A stretch of DNA of 17,438 nt, taken from assembly GCA_040235415.1 (NCBI GenBank), contig JBECKR010000285.1, forward strand, positions 1-17,438, written 5' to 3'. Origin of the DNA: JBECKR01 sp040235415 (lineage in GTDB: Bacteria; Acidobacteriota; Polarisedimenticolia; Polarisedimenticolales; Polarisedimenticolaceae). The first letter of the stretch is position 1, and each line of letters begins with the position of its first letter. Below, in pieces: positions 1-6,715 of this stretch. The translations under genes were made by a program, and so were the position numbers. The notes beneath the pieces are model-generated. The model saw only the letters and a program-made list of their open reading frames with translations. It was not told the DNA's origin and did no database searches.

Positions 1-1
1 G

Positions 2-289
2 CGCGCGCTCGAGAGCGCCGTGACGACGGACGGCCGCGTCGCTCCGCGGTCGGGCTGGACCGACCTCGTGCTCTCCGCGGGGCGGCCCGCGCGCGTCGTC
101 GACGGCATCGTCACGGGCTGGCATGCGCCCGGCGCCTCGCACCTCGGGCTCCTCGCCGCCGTCGCGGGCGAGTCGACGGTCCGGCGGGCGTACGGCGCCG
201 CGCTCCGCGGCGAGTACCTGTGGCACGAGTTCGGGGACAGCTGCCTCCTGCTGCGGGGATCGCGGCGCCGCCAGGACGGGGGTGTATGA
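2..289 (+). CDS. queA: QueA-like S-adenosylmethionine:tRNA ribosyltransferase-isomerase, C-terminal fragment
   Basis: This is the 3' end of a gene that begins before the window; the frame is open from base 2 to a TGA at 287-289. The last 95 residues match the known QueA C-terminus: a RVVDGIVTGWHAP segment (E. coli QueA has RVVDALVTNFHLP), then a SHLGLLAAVAG helix, then an AALRGEYLWHEFGDSCLLL ending (compare YRFFSYGDAMFI). QueA transfers the ribosyl moiety of SAM to preQ1 in tRNA to give epoxyqueuosine. The GWH and WHEFGD variants are those I associate with a divergent QueA-like branch of high-GC bacteria, so the exact substrate is less certain than the fold. The catalytic N-terminal part is outside the window. 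A repeat unit starts 4 bases after the stop. Confidence 0.72.
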   Translation, partial: RALESAVTTDGRVAPRSGWTDLVLSAGRPARVVDGIVTGWHAPGASHLGLLAAVAGESTVRRAYGAALRGEYLWHEFGDSCLLLRGSRRRQDGGV

Positions 290-292
290 TCA

Positions 293-317
293 GAAATTGG
301 GGACATTCCTCAGTTTC
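293..317 (+). repeat. Palindromic repeat unit A-left (CAT loop)
   Basis: A 25-bp near-palindrome with inner arm GGGGA, loop CAT and right arm TCCTC. The T in place of the usual third C is shared with its partner A-right at 969-993. Together the two lie in inverted orientation either side of the gene at 350-964. It lies between the queA-like stop codon and the next gene's ribosome-binding site. Confidence 0.85.
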
Positions 318-349
318 TCCGGAACGACGACGCGTCGCGGAGGCCTCCG

Positions 350-964
350 GTGCAGGTCTCAGGTCGGGTGCTCGCGTCGATCTTGCTGTTTGTAGGGCTC
401 GCGGCGCCGGTCCGATCGGCGGCCGGCCTCGACGCGACGTTCGGGTTTCCCGCGTCGACGCCGGGAACACTCGACGTTCGGGTGTGGGTCGGAGGCGGCA
501 TCGTCGTGCCCGAGACGGTCTACCGTATCTACGAGGGCGCGGACGGCAAGGTCCACGGCCAGATCCTCCGTTGGGTGCGGCTCGACGCGTCGGGCACCGA
601 CGCGGCGAGGTCGTCGAACCGGAGAAGGCAACGTCTCATGCGCAAGCTCTGCCCGTCCCCGAACACCTCCGATACGGTGCTATGGTGCGAGCGGCGGGTC
701 GAGAGCGACGCGCTGCGGGTCACGCTCGACGACCTTCAGGCCGACGTCCTGTTCAAACTGTCGGGATCGTCTCACCGCGACTGTGGCTGGTTGGTCGCGG
801 ACGGCGAGACGGTCACGATCGACCTCGTACGCGGGACGGCGTCCCATCGTGTGGGCGTCCGCGACCCGACGTTCTGCTGCGCGAAACCGGTGTGCGCGTT
901 CGTCGATCATGCCCGCAACGTGATCGAGCACGGCCTCGGCGTCACGTGGGGACGCGACGAGTGA
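350..964 (+). CDS. Secreted hypothetical protein
   Basis: I do not recognise this 204-residue protein. The GTG start has GGAGG at 339-343, six bases upstream. Residues 1-25 form a signal peptide (basic start, hydrophobic ILLFVGLAAP core, small residues near SAAG), so the mature protein is probably periplasmic. The mature part has several cysteines, including a CCAKPVC cluster near the C-terminus, which could form disulfides. It stands alone between two inverted repeat units, A-left and A-right, with 32 bases on the 5' side and 4 on the 3' side. Some stretches look slightly less GC-rich than neighbouring genes. It may be a recent arrival, but that is inference. Confidence 0.75.
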   Translation: MQVSGRVLASILLFVGLAAPVRSAAGLDATFGFPASTPGTLDVRVWVGGGIVVPETVYRIYEGADGKVHGQILRWVRLDASGTDAARSSNRRRQRLMRKLCPSPNTSDTVLWCERRVESDALRVTLDDLQADVLFKLSGSSHRDCGWLVADGETVTIDLVRGTASHRVGVRDPTFCCAKPVCAFVDHARNVIEHGLGVTWGRDE

Positions 965-968
965 CGTG

Positions 969-993
969 GAAATGGAGGAATGTCCCCAATTAC
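969..993 (+). repeat. Palindromic repeat unit A-right (ATG loop)
   Basis: Inverse partner of 293-317. Reverse-complemented, it shares a 17-base identical core with A-left, including the family-atypical CCTC and the AATTGGGG flank. The distance between the two units is about 650 bp, against 5-36 bp for the other pairs. It ends at the ribosome-binding site of the SRPBCC gene and contains an alternative ATG at 980. Confidence 0.85.
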
Positions 994-1003
994 GGAGATC
1001 CAC

Positions 1004-1477
1004 ATGAAGCCGTTCACGCCGCACAGCAAGACGCTCCACGGCGGCCTCGAGGTCGCCGCGTCGATCGACGAGGCGTTCCCGCTGTTCTCCCCGGCCGGCG
1101 AGCGCCTGTGGGTCCCGGGCTGGGAACCGGAGCACCTCCATCCGCCCGGAGTCGAGTGGGCCGAGGGGCAGATCTTCCGCACGCACGACCATCACGGCGA
1201 GGCGATCTGGGTGGTCACGAAGCTCGACCCCGAGCATCACGTCGCCGAGTACCACCGTGTCGAGCCGGGGCGCTACGTCGCGCGCATCACGGTGCGCTGC
1301 GCCGCGACCGCCGCCGGCCACACGACCGTCTCGACGGAGTACGGGTTCATCGGCCTGTCCGAGGACGGCAACGCCGAGATCGCGGCGATGACGCAGGCCG
1401 ACTACGACGCCAAGATGGAGCGCTGGGCGGAGTGGATCGAGCAGCACCACGCGAGCCGCGGCGAAGTCAAGGGATGA
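1004..1477 (+). CDS. SRPBCC superfamily protein (polyketide cyclase/START-like)
   Basis: A 157-residue single-domain protein resembling the SRPBCC (START/Bet v 1-like) hydrophobic-cavity fold. It opens with a beta strand carrying HSKTLHGGLEVAASIDEAFPLF, followed by GERLWVPGW, alternating strands, and a C-terminal amphipathic helix (KMERWAEWIEQHH). Such proteins bind or act on small lipophilic ligands; the substrate cannot be read here. I chose ATG 1004 because GGAG at 994-997 lies six bases upstream. An in-frame ATG at 980 lies inside the repeat with GGAGG only one base away and would add eight repeat-encoded residues (MSPITEIH). The stop overlaps the next gene's start as ATGA, so the two are probably translationally coupled. 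Confidence 0.8.
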   Translation: MKPFTPHSKTLHGGLEVAASIDEAFPLFSPAGERLWVPGWEPEHLHPPGVEWAEGQIFRTHDHHGEAIWVVTKLDPEHHVAEYHRVEPGRYVARITVRCAATAAGHTTVSTEYGFIGLSEDGNAEIAAMTQADYDAKMERWAEWIEQHHASRGEVKG

Positions 1478-1908
1478 CCGCGACCGCCCGGCAGCGGTAC
1501 CTCGAGCCGACGCAGGAGGCGGGACGCGATCTCGTGAGACGCGGCATCCGCGGCGAGGTCGTCATGCTCAACCTCCTGCGGTTCCGCGACGTCGCGGACT
1601 ACTCGGCGTCCCCGGAGCTGGCTCCGCCGTCGCCGATCTCGGGGGCGGAGGCGTTCCGGCGGTATGTCGACCACACCCTGCCGTACCTGAAGCGCTCGGG
1701 CGGCGACCTCGTCTTCCTCGGCGAGGGCGGCCGCTTCCTGATCGGACCGCCCGACGAGCGCTGGGACCTCGCGATGCTGGTCCGCCAGACGAGCGTCGAG
1801 TCGTTCCTCGCGTTCGCGTCCGACGCCGGCTACCTCGCGGGCCTCGGGCACCGCACGGCGGCGCTGGAAGACTCGCGGCTGCTTCCGCTGGTCGAGCGAG
1901 AGGGTTGA
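1474..1908 (+). CDS. DUF1330-like small protein
   Basis: A 144-residue protein that starts at ATG 1474 and overlaps the SRPBCC stop as ATGA. The core reads GEVVMLNLLRFRDVADYS, then GAEAFRRYVDHTLPYL, GGDLVFLGEG, ERWDLAMLVRQTSVESFLAFASDAGYLAGLGHRTAALEDSRLLPL. This is the dimeric ferredoxin-like alpha/beta pattern of the DUF1330/ABM group: a strand with MLNLLRF, a central glycine-rich strand, and the S-x-ESFLAFASDAGY helix. The biochemical role of this family is not established. Coupling to the SRPBCC gene suggests shared expression. Family-level call only. Confidence 0.75.
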   Translation: MTATARQRYLEPTQEAGRDLVRRGIRGEVVMLNLLRFRDVADYSASPELAPPSPISGAEAFRRYVDHTLPYLKRSGGDLVFLGEGGRFLIGPPDERWDLAMLVRQTSVESFLAFASDAGYLAGLGHRTAALEDSRLLPLVEREG

Positions 1909-1916
1909 GGTCCGCG

Positions 1917-2990
1917 ATGCCGCTGTCCCGCCGCCTGTCGGCCTCCGCCGCGATCCCGCTCGACCTCGCGCTGTTCGGCCTGCTCGCCGCCGGGGTGTAC
2001 GCGGTCGAGGCCGCGGTCGCGTCGCGACTCGGCGCCGCGCCACACCCCGGGCTCCTCTCGACCGCGGTGGTCGTCGATCTGACGCTGATCCTCCCGGCGG
2101 CGTTCGGCCTCCTCGTCGTCCGGCGGAGGCGGTGGCCGTGGCTCGCCGTCGTGCCGTGGGCGATCGCAGGGATGATCGTCGCGGGTCGCCTTCTCCCGCC
2201 CGAGAACCGCCTGCCGCTCCATGTCGCGCACCTCGCGGCGGCCCCGCTGGAGATCGCCGTCCTCGTCTGGATCGGCCGTCGCGCGTGGCAGGCCGCCCGG
2301 CGGGCCCGGCGGGACGCGGACGGCGCCGGGGTGGACTTCCCCGCCGCGATGACGGCGGCCCTCGCGCCGCTACTCGGAACCGGGCGGCTCGCCGCGATCG
2401 TCGCGTACGAGGCCTCCGTGCTGGCGTACGCCTTCGGCCTCGCCCCGTCGGATCGCGGGCACGGCGAGACGTTCACGCACCACCGCGATACGGCGTATGC
2501 GGCGGTCCTCGGCGCGTTCGCGATGGTCGGCGCGATGGAGGTCGTCGGCGTGCACCTCCTCCTGGCGCGCCTCGACGGCCGGCTCGCGTGGCTCGTGACG
2601 GCGCTCTCGGCGTACGGCGCGGTCTGGGTCGTCGCGGACCTCCGGGCGATGTCGCGACGGCCGAGCCGCATCGACGACGACGGCATCCTGCTGCGGGTCG
2701 GGCTGCGCCGGACGGTTCGGCTCGGGTGGTCCGACCTCGTCGCGATCGAGGACGCGGCCGGCGCCACGGACGGCGTTCGCCCGCTGACGCTCCGCGTCCT
2801 GGGGCGCCCGCGTTTCCGCCTGCGGCTCGCGGCGCCGGTCGTCGCGCACGGTCCGTACGGTATCCGCCGCCGCGTCGACGTCATCGACGTCGCCGTGGAC
2901 GACCCGGACCGCTTCGAACGCACGGTGCGCGAGCGCCTGGCGGCGGGTTCCGGCGCCACGGTTGCGGACGGCCCGCGCGCGGGCGTATAA
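1917..2990 (+). CDS. Polytopic membrane protein with C-terminal PH-like region
   Basis: About 357 residues with roughly six hydrophobic helices in the first 245 residues, including IPLDLALFGLLAAGVYAV, LTLILPAAFGLLVV, LAVVPWAIAGMIVAG and AVLGAFAMVGAMEVVGVHLLL. After a basic linker (MSRRPSRIDDDG) a soluble C-terminal part follows with short beta strands (GILLRVGLRRTVRLGWSDLVAIED) that look like a bacterial PH-type domain. A GHGETFTHHRD segment before helix five carries several histidines. ATG 1917 is chosen with GAGG just upstream; a TTG at 1905 overlapping the previous stop would add four residues. Function unknown; located in the inner membrane by inference. Confidence 0.72.
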   Translation: MPLSRRLSASAAIPLDLALFGLLAAGVYAVEAAVASRLGAAPHPGLLSTAVVVDLTLILPAAFGLLVVRRRRWPWLAVVPWAIAGMIVAGRLLPPENRLPLHVAHLAAAPLEIAVLVWIGRRAWQAARRARRDADGAGVDFPAAMTAALAPLLGTGRLAAIVAYEASVLAYAFGLAPSDRGHGETFTHHRDTAYAAVLGAFAMVGAMEVVGVHLLLARLDGRLAWLVTALSAYGAVWVVADLRAMSRRPSRIDDDGILLRVGLRRTVRLGWSDLVAIEDAAGATDGVRPLTLRVLGRPRFRLRLAAPVVAHGPYGIRRRVDVIDVAVDDPDRFERTVRERLAAGSGATVADGPRAGV

Positions 2991-2991
2991 C
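2962..2991 (+). promoter_or_regulatory. Predicted sigma70-type promoter for the ATA-started gene
   Basis: TTGCGG at 2962-2967 and TATAAC at 2986-2991 are separated by 18 bases. They overlap the end of the membrane protein gene, and transcription would begin near 2998, about 40 bases before the next start. Consensus match only. Confidence 0.45.
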
Positions 2992-3037
2992 GTCCGGTAG
3001 CCTCACAACCATCCCTAGCTTCGAAGGAGGAAGCCCC

Positions 3038-3388
3038 ATAGGCCGAAACGTCATCTTTTTCGCCTGGAACCGTTCCCTCGCCGGCCGCGAGCGCGTCAGC
3101 GCCGAGCATTTCCAGGACTTCTCGAAGTTCCTGGAGGGCCAGAAGCAGAGCGGGGCGATCGACACGTACGACGCCGTGCTCCTCGATCCCCACGGCGGCG
3201 ACTTGAACGGGTTCTTCCTGATCCGCGGCGACAGCGCGAAGCTCGACGCGCTGATGGCGAGCGGCGAGTGGGAGACGCACACCATCCGCGGGCTCCTGCA
3301 CCTCGACGGCTCCGGCGCCGTCCGCGGCGTCACCGGCGACGGCGTCGGGAAGCGCATGAAGCTCTGGACCGAGCAGATCCCGGGCTGA
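3038..3388 (+). CDS. Small conserved hypothetical protein (YCII-like) with an apparent ATA start
   Basis: A 116-residue soluble protein. It begins GRNVIFFAWNRSL, has a helix ERVSAEHFQDFSKFLEGQKQSGAIDTY, then DAVLLDPHGGDLNGFFLIRGDSAKLDALMASGEW, a compact alpha/beta pattern reminiscent of the YCII or dimeric ferredoxin-like families. No ATG, GTG or TTG in this frame lies anywhere near the 5' end. A perfect AAGGAGG sits at 3024-3030, seven bases before ATA at 3038, so ATA is the likely initiator, or a mutated or mis-sequenced ATG. The first in-frame ATG is at about 3253 and would discard most of the fold. A promoter at 2962-2991 supports the 5' end. Function unknown. Confidence 0.7.
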   Translation: MGRNVIFFAWNRSLAGRERVSAEHFQDFSKFLEGQKQSGAIDTYDAVLLDPHGGDLNGFFLIRGDSAKLDALMASGEWETHTIRGLLHLDGSGAVRGVTGDGVGKRMKLWTEQIPG

Positions 3389-3460
3389 CCGGCGCCGCGA
3401 TGGACCGGCGGGCCGGGGGCGCCCTATGTTGACCCCCGGCCCGTCCCCGCGCGAGCCGCG

Positions 3461-3521
3461 GAAACAGGGGACATTCCCCTATTTCCGCAGCCGCGGAAAT
3501 AGGGGAATGTCCCCTGTTTTC
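3461..3521 (+). repeat. Palindromic repeat pair B (CAT unit + ATG unit)
   Basis: Two complete units back to back: CAT unit 3461-3485 and ATG unit 3496-3521, separated by 10 bases. The arms share the CAGGGG variant, and the inverted match extends outward, so the pair could fold into one long cruciform of nearly 28 bp or into two short hairpins. It lies in the 161-bp gap between 3388 and 3550, the largest gap on this side of the window, upstream of the exported protein. Confidence 0.88.
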
Positions 3522-3549
3522 GGCGGGCGACGGCCCCAGGAGACGCGAC

Positions 3550-4026
3550 ATGAAGCCCAGCCGTCCCGCCTTCGCGATCGTCGTCGTCGCGGCCCTCGCG
3601 GCCGCCGCCCCCGCCCTCGCCGGGCCGTACACCGACGACCTGTCGAAGTGCCTCGTCGAGTCGACGACCGTCGACGACCGCGCCGACCTCGTGAAGTGGA
3701 TGTTCGCCGCCGCCTCGCTGCACCCGGCGGTGCGCTCGTTCACCTCGGTCTCGGAGGAGCAGCTCGACGCCGCCAACAAGCGCATGGCCGACCTCACGAC
3801 CCGCCTCCTCACCGAGTCCTGCCGCGACCAGACCCGCAAGGCGCTGCGCTACGAGGGCCCGGTCACGATCCAGCTGAGCTTCCAGGTCCTGGGTCAGGTC
3901 GCGGGCCAGGAGATGTTCTCGAGCCCGGAGGTCGCGCAGGCGCTCTCCGGCCTCCAGAAGCACTTCGATCCCGCGAAGCTGCAGTCGCTCCTGGACGACG
4001 ACCCGGCGGCGACGCCGGCGCCCTGA
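3550..4026 (+). CDS. Exported hypothetical protein
   Basis: A 158-residue protein with a clear signal peptide (MKPSRPAFAIVVVAALAAAAPALAG, cleavage near ALA-G). The mature part is alpha-helical with two cysteines (SKCLVES and TESCRDQT) that could pair in the periplasm. It has a DLVKWMFAAASLHP segment and a helix EEQLDAANKRMADLTTRLLTESC, and ends in an alanine- and proline-rich tail. AGGAG at about 3539-3543 precedes the ATG. The DLVKWMF...HPAV pattern recurs in small uncharacterised periplasmic proteins, but I cannot name a function. Repeat pair B sits directly upstream. Confidence 0.75.
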   Translation: MKPSRPAFAIVVVAALAAAAPALAGPYTDDLSKCLVESTTVDDRADLVKWMFAAASLHPAVRSFTSVSEEQLDAANKRMADLTTRLLTESCRDQTRKALRYEGPVTIQLSFQVLGQVAGQEMFSSPEVAQALSGLQKHFDPAKLQSLLDDDPAATPAP

Positions 4027-4093
4027 ACCCGGGCCACGCCTGCGCGAACCTCGGCGGCCGCCTCCCGTATACACCGCCCGACGGAGGTGCCCG

Positions 4094-4561
4094 ATGCAGC
4101 CGATCCGCGTCGTCGCGAGCGGCGTCGCCGGGGCGGTCGCGTGGTGGCTCGGAATCGTGGCCGTGTTCGGCCCCGCACAGACGCTGCTCGCCGACCCGAC
4201 GCGCCAGAGCGCGAAGTTCCTCGCCGCGTTCACCGAGCCCCCGCTCCCGCGCATGGCCGAGGACCCGATCGTCGTCCCGATCGGCCTCCTGCTGCTCGGT
4301 CTGATCCACGCCGTCGCGTATACGTGGCTCGAGCCGAAGCTCGCCGGCGCGTGGTACCGCCGCGGCCTGACGTTCGGCTTGCTCGCGTTCGCCCTCATGA
4401 CGCCGTGGTTCGAGTTCTACCTGCCGTGGAACGTCATGCTCGAGCCGCTGTCGCTCGTGCTGCTCGAGGGGGCGTGCTGGCTCGTCGTCATGCTCCTCGT
4501 CGGTCTCGCGATCGCCGGCGTGCAGCGGCTGCTCGCGCCCCGGCGCCCGGCGACCGGGTGA
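4094..4561 (+). CDS. Four-helix inner-membrane hypothetical protein
   Basis: A 155-residue membrane protein with hydrophobic segments near residues 7-27 (VVASGVAGAVAWWLGIVAVFG), 58-78 (PIVVPIGLLLLGLIHAVAYTWL), 88-106 (RGLTFGLLAFALMTPWFEFYL) and 118-145 (LSLVLLEGACWLVVMLLVGLAIAGV). A loop of about 30 residues (TRQSAKFLAAFTEPPLPRMAEDP) joins helices one and two. GGAGG at about 4083-4087 lies seven bases before the ATG. It belongs to no family I can name. A strong hairpin overlaps its stop codon. Lone gene by spacing. Confidence 0.7.
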   Translation: MQPIRVVASGVAGAVAWWLGIVAVFGPAQTLLADPTRQSAKFLAAFTEPPLPRMAEDPIVVPIGLLLLGLIHAVAYTWLEPKLAGAWYRRGLTFGLLAFALMTPWFEFYLPWNVMLEPLSLVLLEGACWLVVMLLVGLAIAGVQRLLAPRRPATG

Positions 4562-4574
4562 TTCCCGGTCGCCG
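4548..4574 (+). terminator. Perfect 11-bp hairpin over the stop codon
   Basis: CGGCGACCGGG at 4548-4558 is the exact complement of CCCGGTCGCCG at 4564-4574. The five-base loop contains the TGA stop of the membrane protein. There is no strong U-tract, only GAGTTT about 6 bases on. It could end or pause transcription, or protect the mRNA end. Confidence 0.5.
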
Positions 4575-4676
4575 ACGAGTTTCACACCGGGCCGTTGCGT
4601 CCCGGAATTTACCTTTTCACCGCGGGCCCACCGCGCTACGCTGTCCGCCGGCGCCGAGGTCCGGGAGGAGGACGCC

Positions 4677-5195
4677 ATGGCGAAGTGCGACGCCTGCGGG
4701 TCGACGATCCTGTTCGGCGGCAAGCGGAACGGGGACCTGCGGTTCTGCAACGACCGCTGCCTCGCACGAGGCGCCTCGATCTCGACCGCGCGCGAGATCC
4801 CGGAGGACGTCGTGCGGCAGCGCGTCTGGTCGGTGCACCAGGGCCGGTGCCCGCGCTGCAACGGGCCGGGACCGGTCGACGTGCATGTCAGCCACCGCGT
4901 CTGGTCCGCGTTGGTCCTGACCTCGTGGAAGAGCGAGCCGCGGATCTCGTGCCGCTCGTGCGGCGTCAAACGTCAGATCGGCGACGCGGCGTTCTCGCTC
5001 GCGTTCGGCTGGTGGGGGATCCCGTGGGGGTTGGTCCTGACGCCGGTCCAGATCGGCCGCAACGTCGTGGGGACGATGCGCGGTCCCGACCCGTCCGCGC
5101 CGTCCGAGCAGCTGTCGAAGCACGTGCGCCTGACCCTCGCGGCCCAGGCGGCGGCGACCCCGGGCGCGCATCCTGGTGAACCCGGTGTAATCTGA
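4677..5195 (+). CDS. Zinc-ribbon protein with C-terminal hydrophobic segment
   Basis: A 172-residue protein with two cysteine-paired zinc sites. The N-terminal one is CDACGS...FCNDRC (residues 4-28) and the second is CPRCNGPGPVDVHVSH...CRSCGVKRQ (about 60-100). After it comes a hydrophobic tryptophan- and glycine-rich segment (SLAFGWWGIPWGLVLTPVQIG), then a GPDPSAPSEQLSKHVRLTLAAQ motif. From memory the whole C-terminal block recurs in proteins of Planctomycetes and other bacteria, but I know no assigned function. The region may be a membrane hairpin rather than a full span. AGGAGG lies upstream of the ATG, and a weak promoter (TTTTCA 4614, TACGCT 4637, spacing 17) may drive it. Confidence 0.75.
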   Translation: MAKCDACGSTILFGGKRNGDLRFCNDRCLARGASISTAREIPEDVVRQRVWSVHQGRCPRCNGPGPVDVHVSHRVWSALVLTSWKSEPRISCRSCGVKRQIGDAAFSLAFGWWGIPWGLVLTPVQIGRNVVGTMRGPDPSAPSEQLSKHVRLTLAAQAAATPGAHPGEPGVI

Positions 5196-5202
5196 GGCTC
5201 GC

Positions 5203-5724
5203 ATGAGCCCCAAGCCGACCCGACGCACCGTCGACCTCTCGGGCTACCCCGAACTGGTCGTGGTCTACCTCGGCATGCGCGTCAACGCGTGGACCGGCTT
5301 CAAGACGCTCTTCGGGTTCGGACCGAAGATCGCGAAGTCCGTAGACGCCCGCCCCGACGGCCTGCTGCTGCACGAGAGCCTGCTGTTCTCGCTGTTCCCA
5401 CCGCACGCCGGGATGCGGCAGTACTGGCGCGACCTCGAGAGCCTCGAGCGTTGGACGCGGTCCGAGCCGCACCGCACCTGGTGGCGCGACTTCCTGCGCG
5501 ACTCGGGCGGCACCGGGTTCTGGCACGAGGCGTACTTCCTGCGCGGCGGGATGGAGGCGATCTACGACGACGTCCCGCGGCCGATCGGGTTCGCCGCGTT
5601 CGCGCCGGCGGTCGACGCCCGCGGCCGGATGTTCTCGTCGCGCGGGCGCGCCGGACGCGGCGGTGCGCCCTCCGAGGCCGCGCCGGTCGCCGAGGCGGAG
5701 CTCTATCCCGGCGGCCGGCCCTGA
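5203..5724 (+). CDS. DUF4188-family protein (monooxygenase-like)
   Basis: A 173-residue protein with the DUF4188 pattern: PELVVVYLGMRVNAWTGFKTLFGFGPKI near the start, then DGLLLHESLLFSLFPPHAGMRQYWRDLESLERWTRSEPHRTWWRDFLRDSGGTGFWHEAYFLRGGMEAIYDDVPRPIGFAAFAP. The GMRQYWRDLESLERW and GFWHEAYF-like motifs are characteristic. Members are annotated as monooxygenases or as unknown, with an ABM-like ferredoxin fold; the reaction is not established. The last 35 residues are a low-complexity Ala/Gly/Arg tail that looks dispensable. The ATG at 5203 lies 8 bases after the zinc-ribbon stop, suggesting one transcript. Confidence 0.78.
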   Translation: MSPKPTRRTVDLSGYPELVVVYLGMRVNAWTGFKTLFGFGPKIAKSVDARPDGLLLHESLLFSLFPPHAGMRQYWRDLESLERWTRSEPHRTWWRDFLRDSGGTGFWHEAYFLRGGMEAIYDDVPRPIGFAAFAPAVDARGRMFSSRGRAGRGGAPSEAAPVAEAELYPGGRP

Positions 5725-5813
5725 GCCCGGGAGGACGGCGCCGCCCGGTTTCGCACGCAGCCGTTCGACCCGGAGAATTCGTGAGATCATGGGCGGACGA
5801 AGGAGCTCGTGTC

Positions 5814-6710
5814 ATGGAGATCGCGCGCCGCATCGCCCCGGTTGTCGTCGCCCTCGCCATGACGACGTCGTGGGCCGGATCGGAGCTGGCCTCGTTCCCG
5901 GCGTGCGGGATGCTTCCCGGAACGGCGGCCGAGGGCGTGCTCGGCCGGCCGCTCGCGAGCCCACCCTCGCCGTACGCCTACGCCGCCGCCGATGACTCGG
6001 CCGGCTGCCTGTACGACGCGGGACCGGACGGGGCCGGCGAGCGCCGGTTCGCGTACGTCGTGGCGCTTCGGGCGGCGGCCTGGGCGGAGCTGCCGCGTCG
6101 CCGCGACGTCGCGGTCGACGGCATCGGCGAGGAGGCGTACTTCGACGACGGGCCGGAGGCGCGGGAGCTTCGGGTGCGGATCGACGATCGCGCCGCCCTG
6201 GTCGTCGGCGTCGGAGCCCGCTCCGACGAGGCCGCCTGCCTCGAGATCGCCGGGCGCGTGCTCGCCGCCCCGCGTTTTTCCGAGCTTCTCTACGTCTCGA
6301 CCGTCGTGCGGCACTACTTCCCGGACCGATCGTGCGCCGACGCCGAGCCCGTGCGCTACGACGCCTGGCGCGCCGCGGACGCGACAGGGCGCGCCGCGAT
6401 GGTGTTCGACGTCCTGTGCGCGAACGACGTCGCGGGGCGGACGCGGGCGGAGGTCGAGGAACGGCTCGGGCCGCCGGACGTGATGTGGCGCCAGTTCGTG
6501 ATCTACCGGCTCCGGCCCGAGCCGCCGTGGGAGGCGTCAATTCCGCCTCCGCCTCCCCCGCCGCCTTTTTCTCTCGTCCCGGGCCGGTACGAACTCTGGA
6601 TCGGCTTCGGTGGCGCCGGGCTTGCCGACGCGGTCGCTGTCCAAGAGAGCGTCGAGCCGGAACCGCCGGACGCCGTGGTCCGGCCGGAGGCGGCGCGGGA
6701 AACTCCGTGA
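5814..6710 (+). CDS. Exported protein with BamE/SmpA-like C-terminal module and polyproline run
   Basis: A 298-residue protein with a signal peptide (IARRIAPVVVALAMTTSWAGS). The central region has an ACGMLPG...SAGCLYDAG pair of cysteines, and a REL(R)VRIDDRAALVVGV strand pattern that resembles small lipoprotein-like domains. Near residues 210-235, GRTRAEVEERLGPPDVMW is the BamE/SmpA-type motif (outer-membrane assembly lipoprotein superfamily). It is followed by a proline run of eight (IPPPPPPPPF) and an ending YELWIGFGGAGLADAV that could be the final strand of that fold. No lipobox is obvious. GGAG at 5802-5805 precedes the ATG. The next gene's ATG follows after a five-base gap, so they may be co-transcribed. 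Confidence 0.65.
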   Translation: MEIARRIAPVVVALAMTTSWAGSELASFPACGMLPGTAAEGVLGRPLASPPSPYAYAAADDSAGCLYDAGPDGAGERRFAYVVALRAAAWAELPRRRDVAVDGIGEEAYFDDGPEARELRVRIDDRAALVVGVGARSDEAACLEIAGRVLAAPRFSELLYVSTVVRHYFPDRSCADAEPVRYDAWRAADATGRAAMVFDVLCANDVAGRTRAEVEERLGPPDVMWRQFVIYRLRPEPPWEASIPPPPPPPPFSLVPGRYELWIGFGGAGLADAVAVQESVEPEPPDAVVRPEAARETP

Positions 6711-6715
6711 GCCGG

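Noticed and set aside
980..1003. ATG inside repeat A-right as start of the SRPBCC gene
   Set aside because: GGAGG is only one base from this ATG, and a better placed GGAG serves ATG 1004. It remains a possible alternative start.
220..1473. Upstream extension of the DUF1330-like frame to 220 (562 codons)
   Set aside because: The upstream part is a shadow of the secreted and SRPBCC genes and is Arg-rich without motifs. The real start is ATG 1474 overlapping the SRPBCC stop as ATGA.
1568..3301. A 577-codon minus-strand frame
   Set aside because: Arg/Ser/Ala-rich antisense shadow of the membrane protein and the ATA-started gene; no domain or ribosome-binding site.
3461..3521. Repeat pair B as a rho-independent terminator
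   Set aside because: Strong hairpin, but no U-tract follows and the same structure occurs within coding ends elsewhere. A terminator role is not excluded but not supported.
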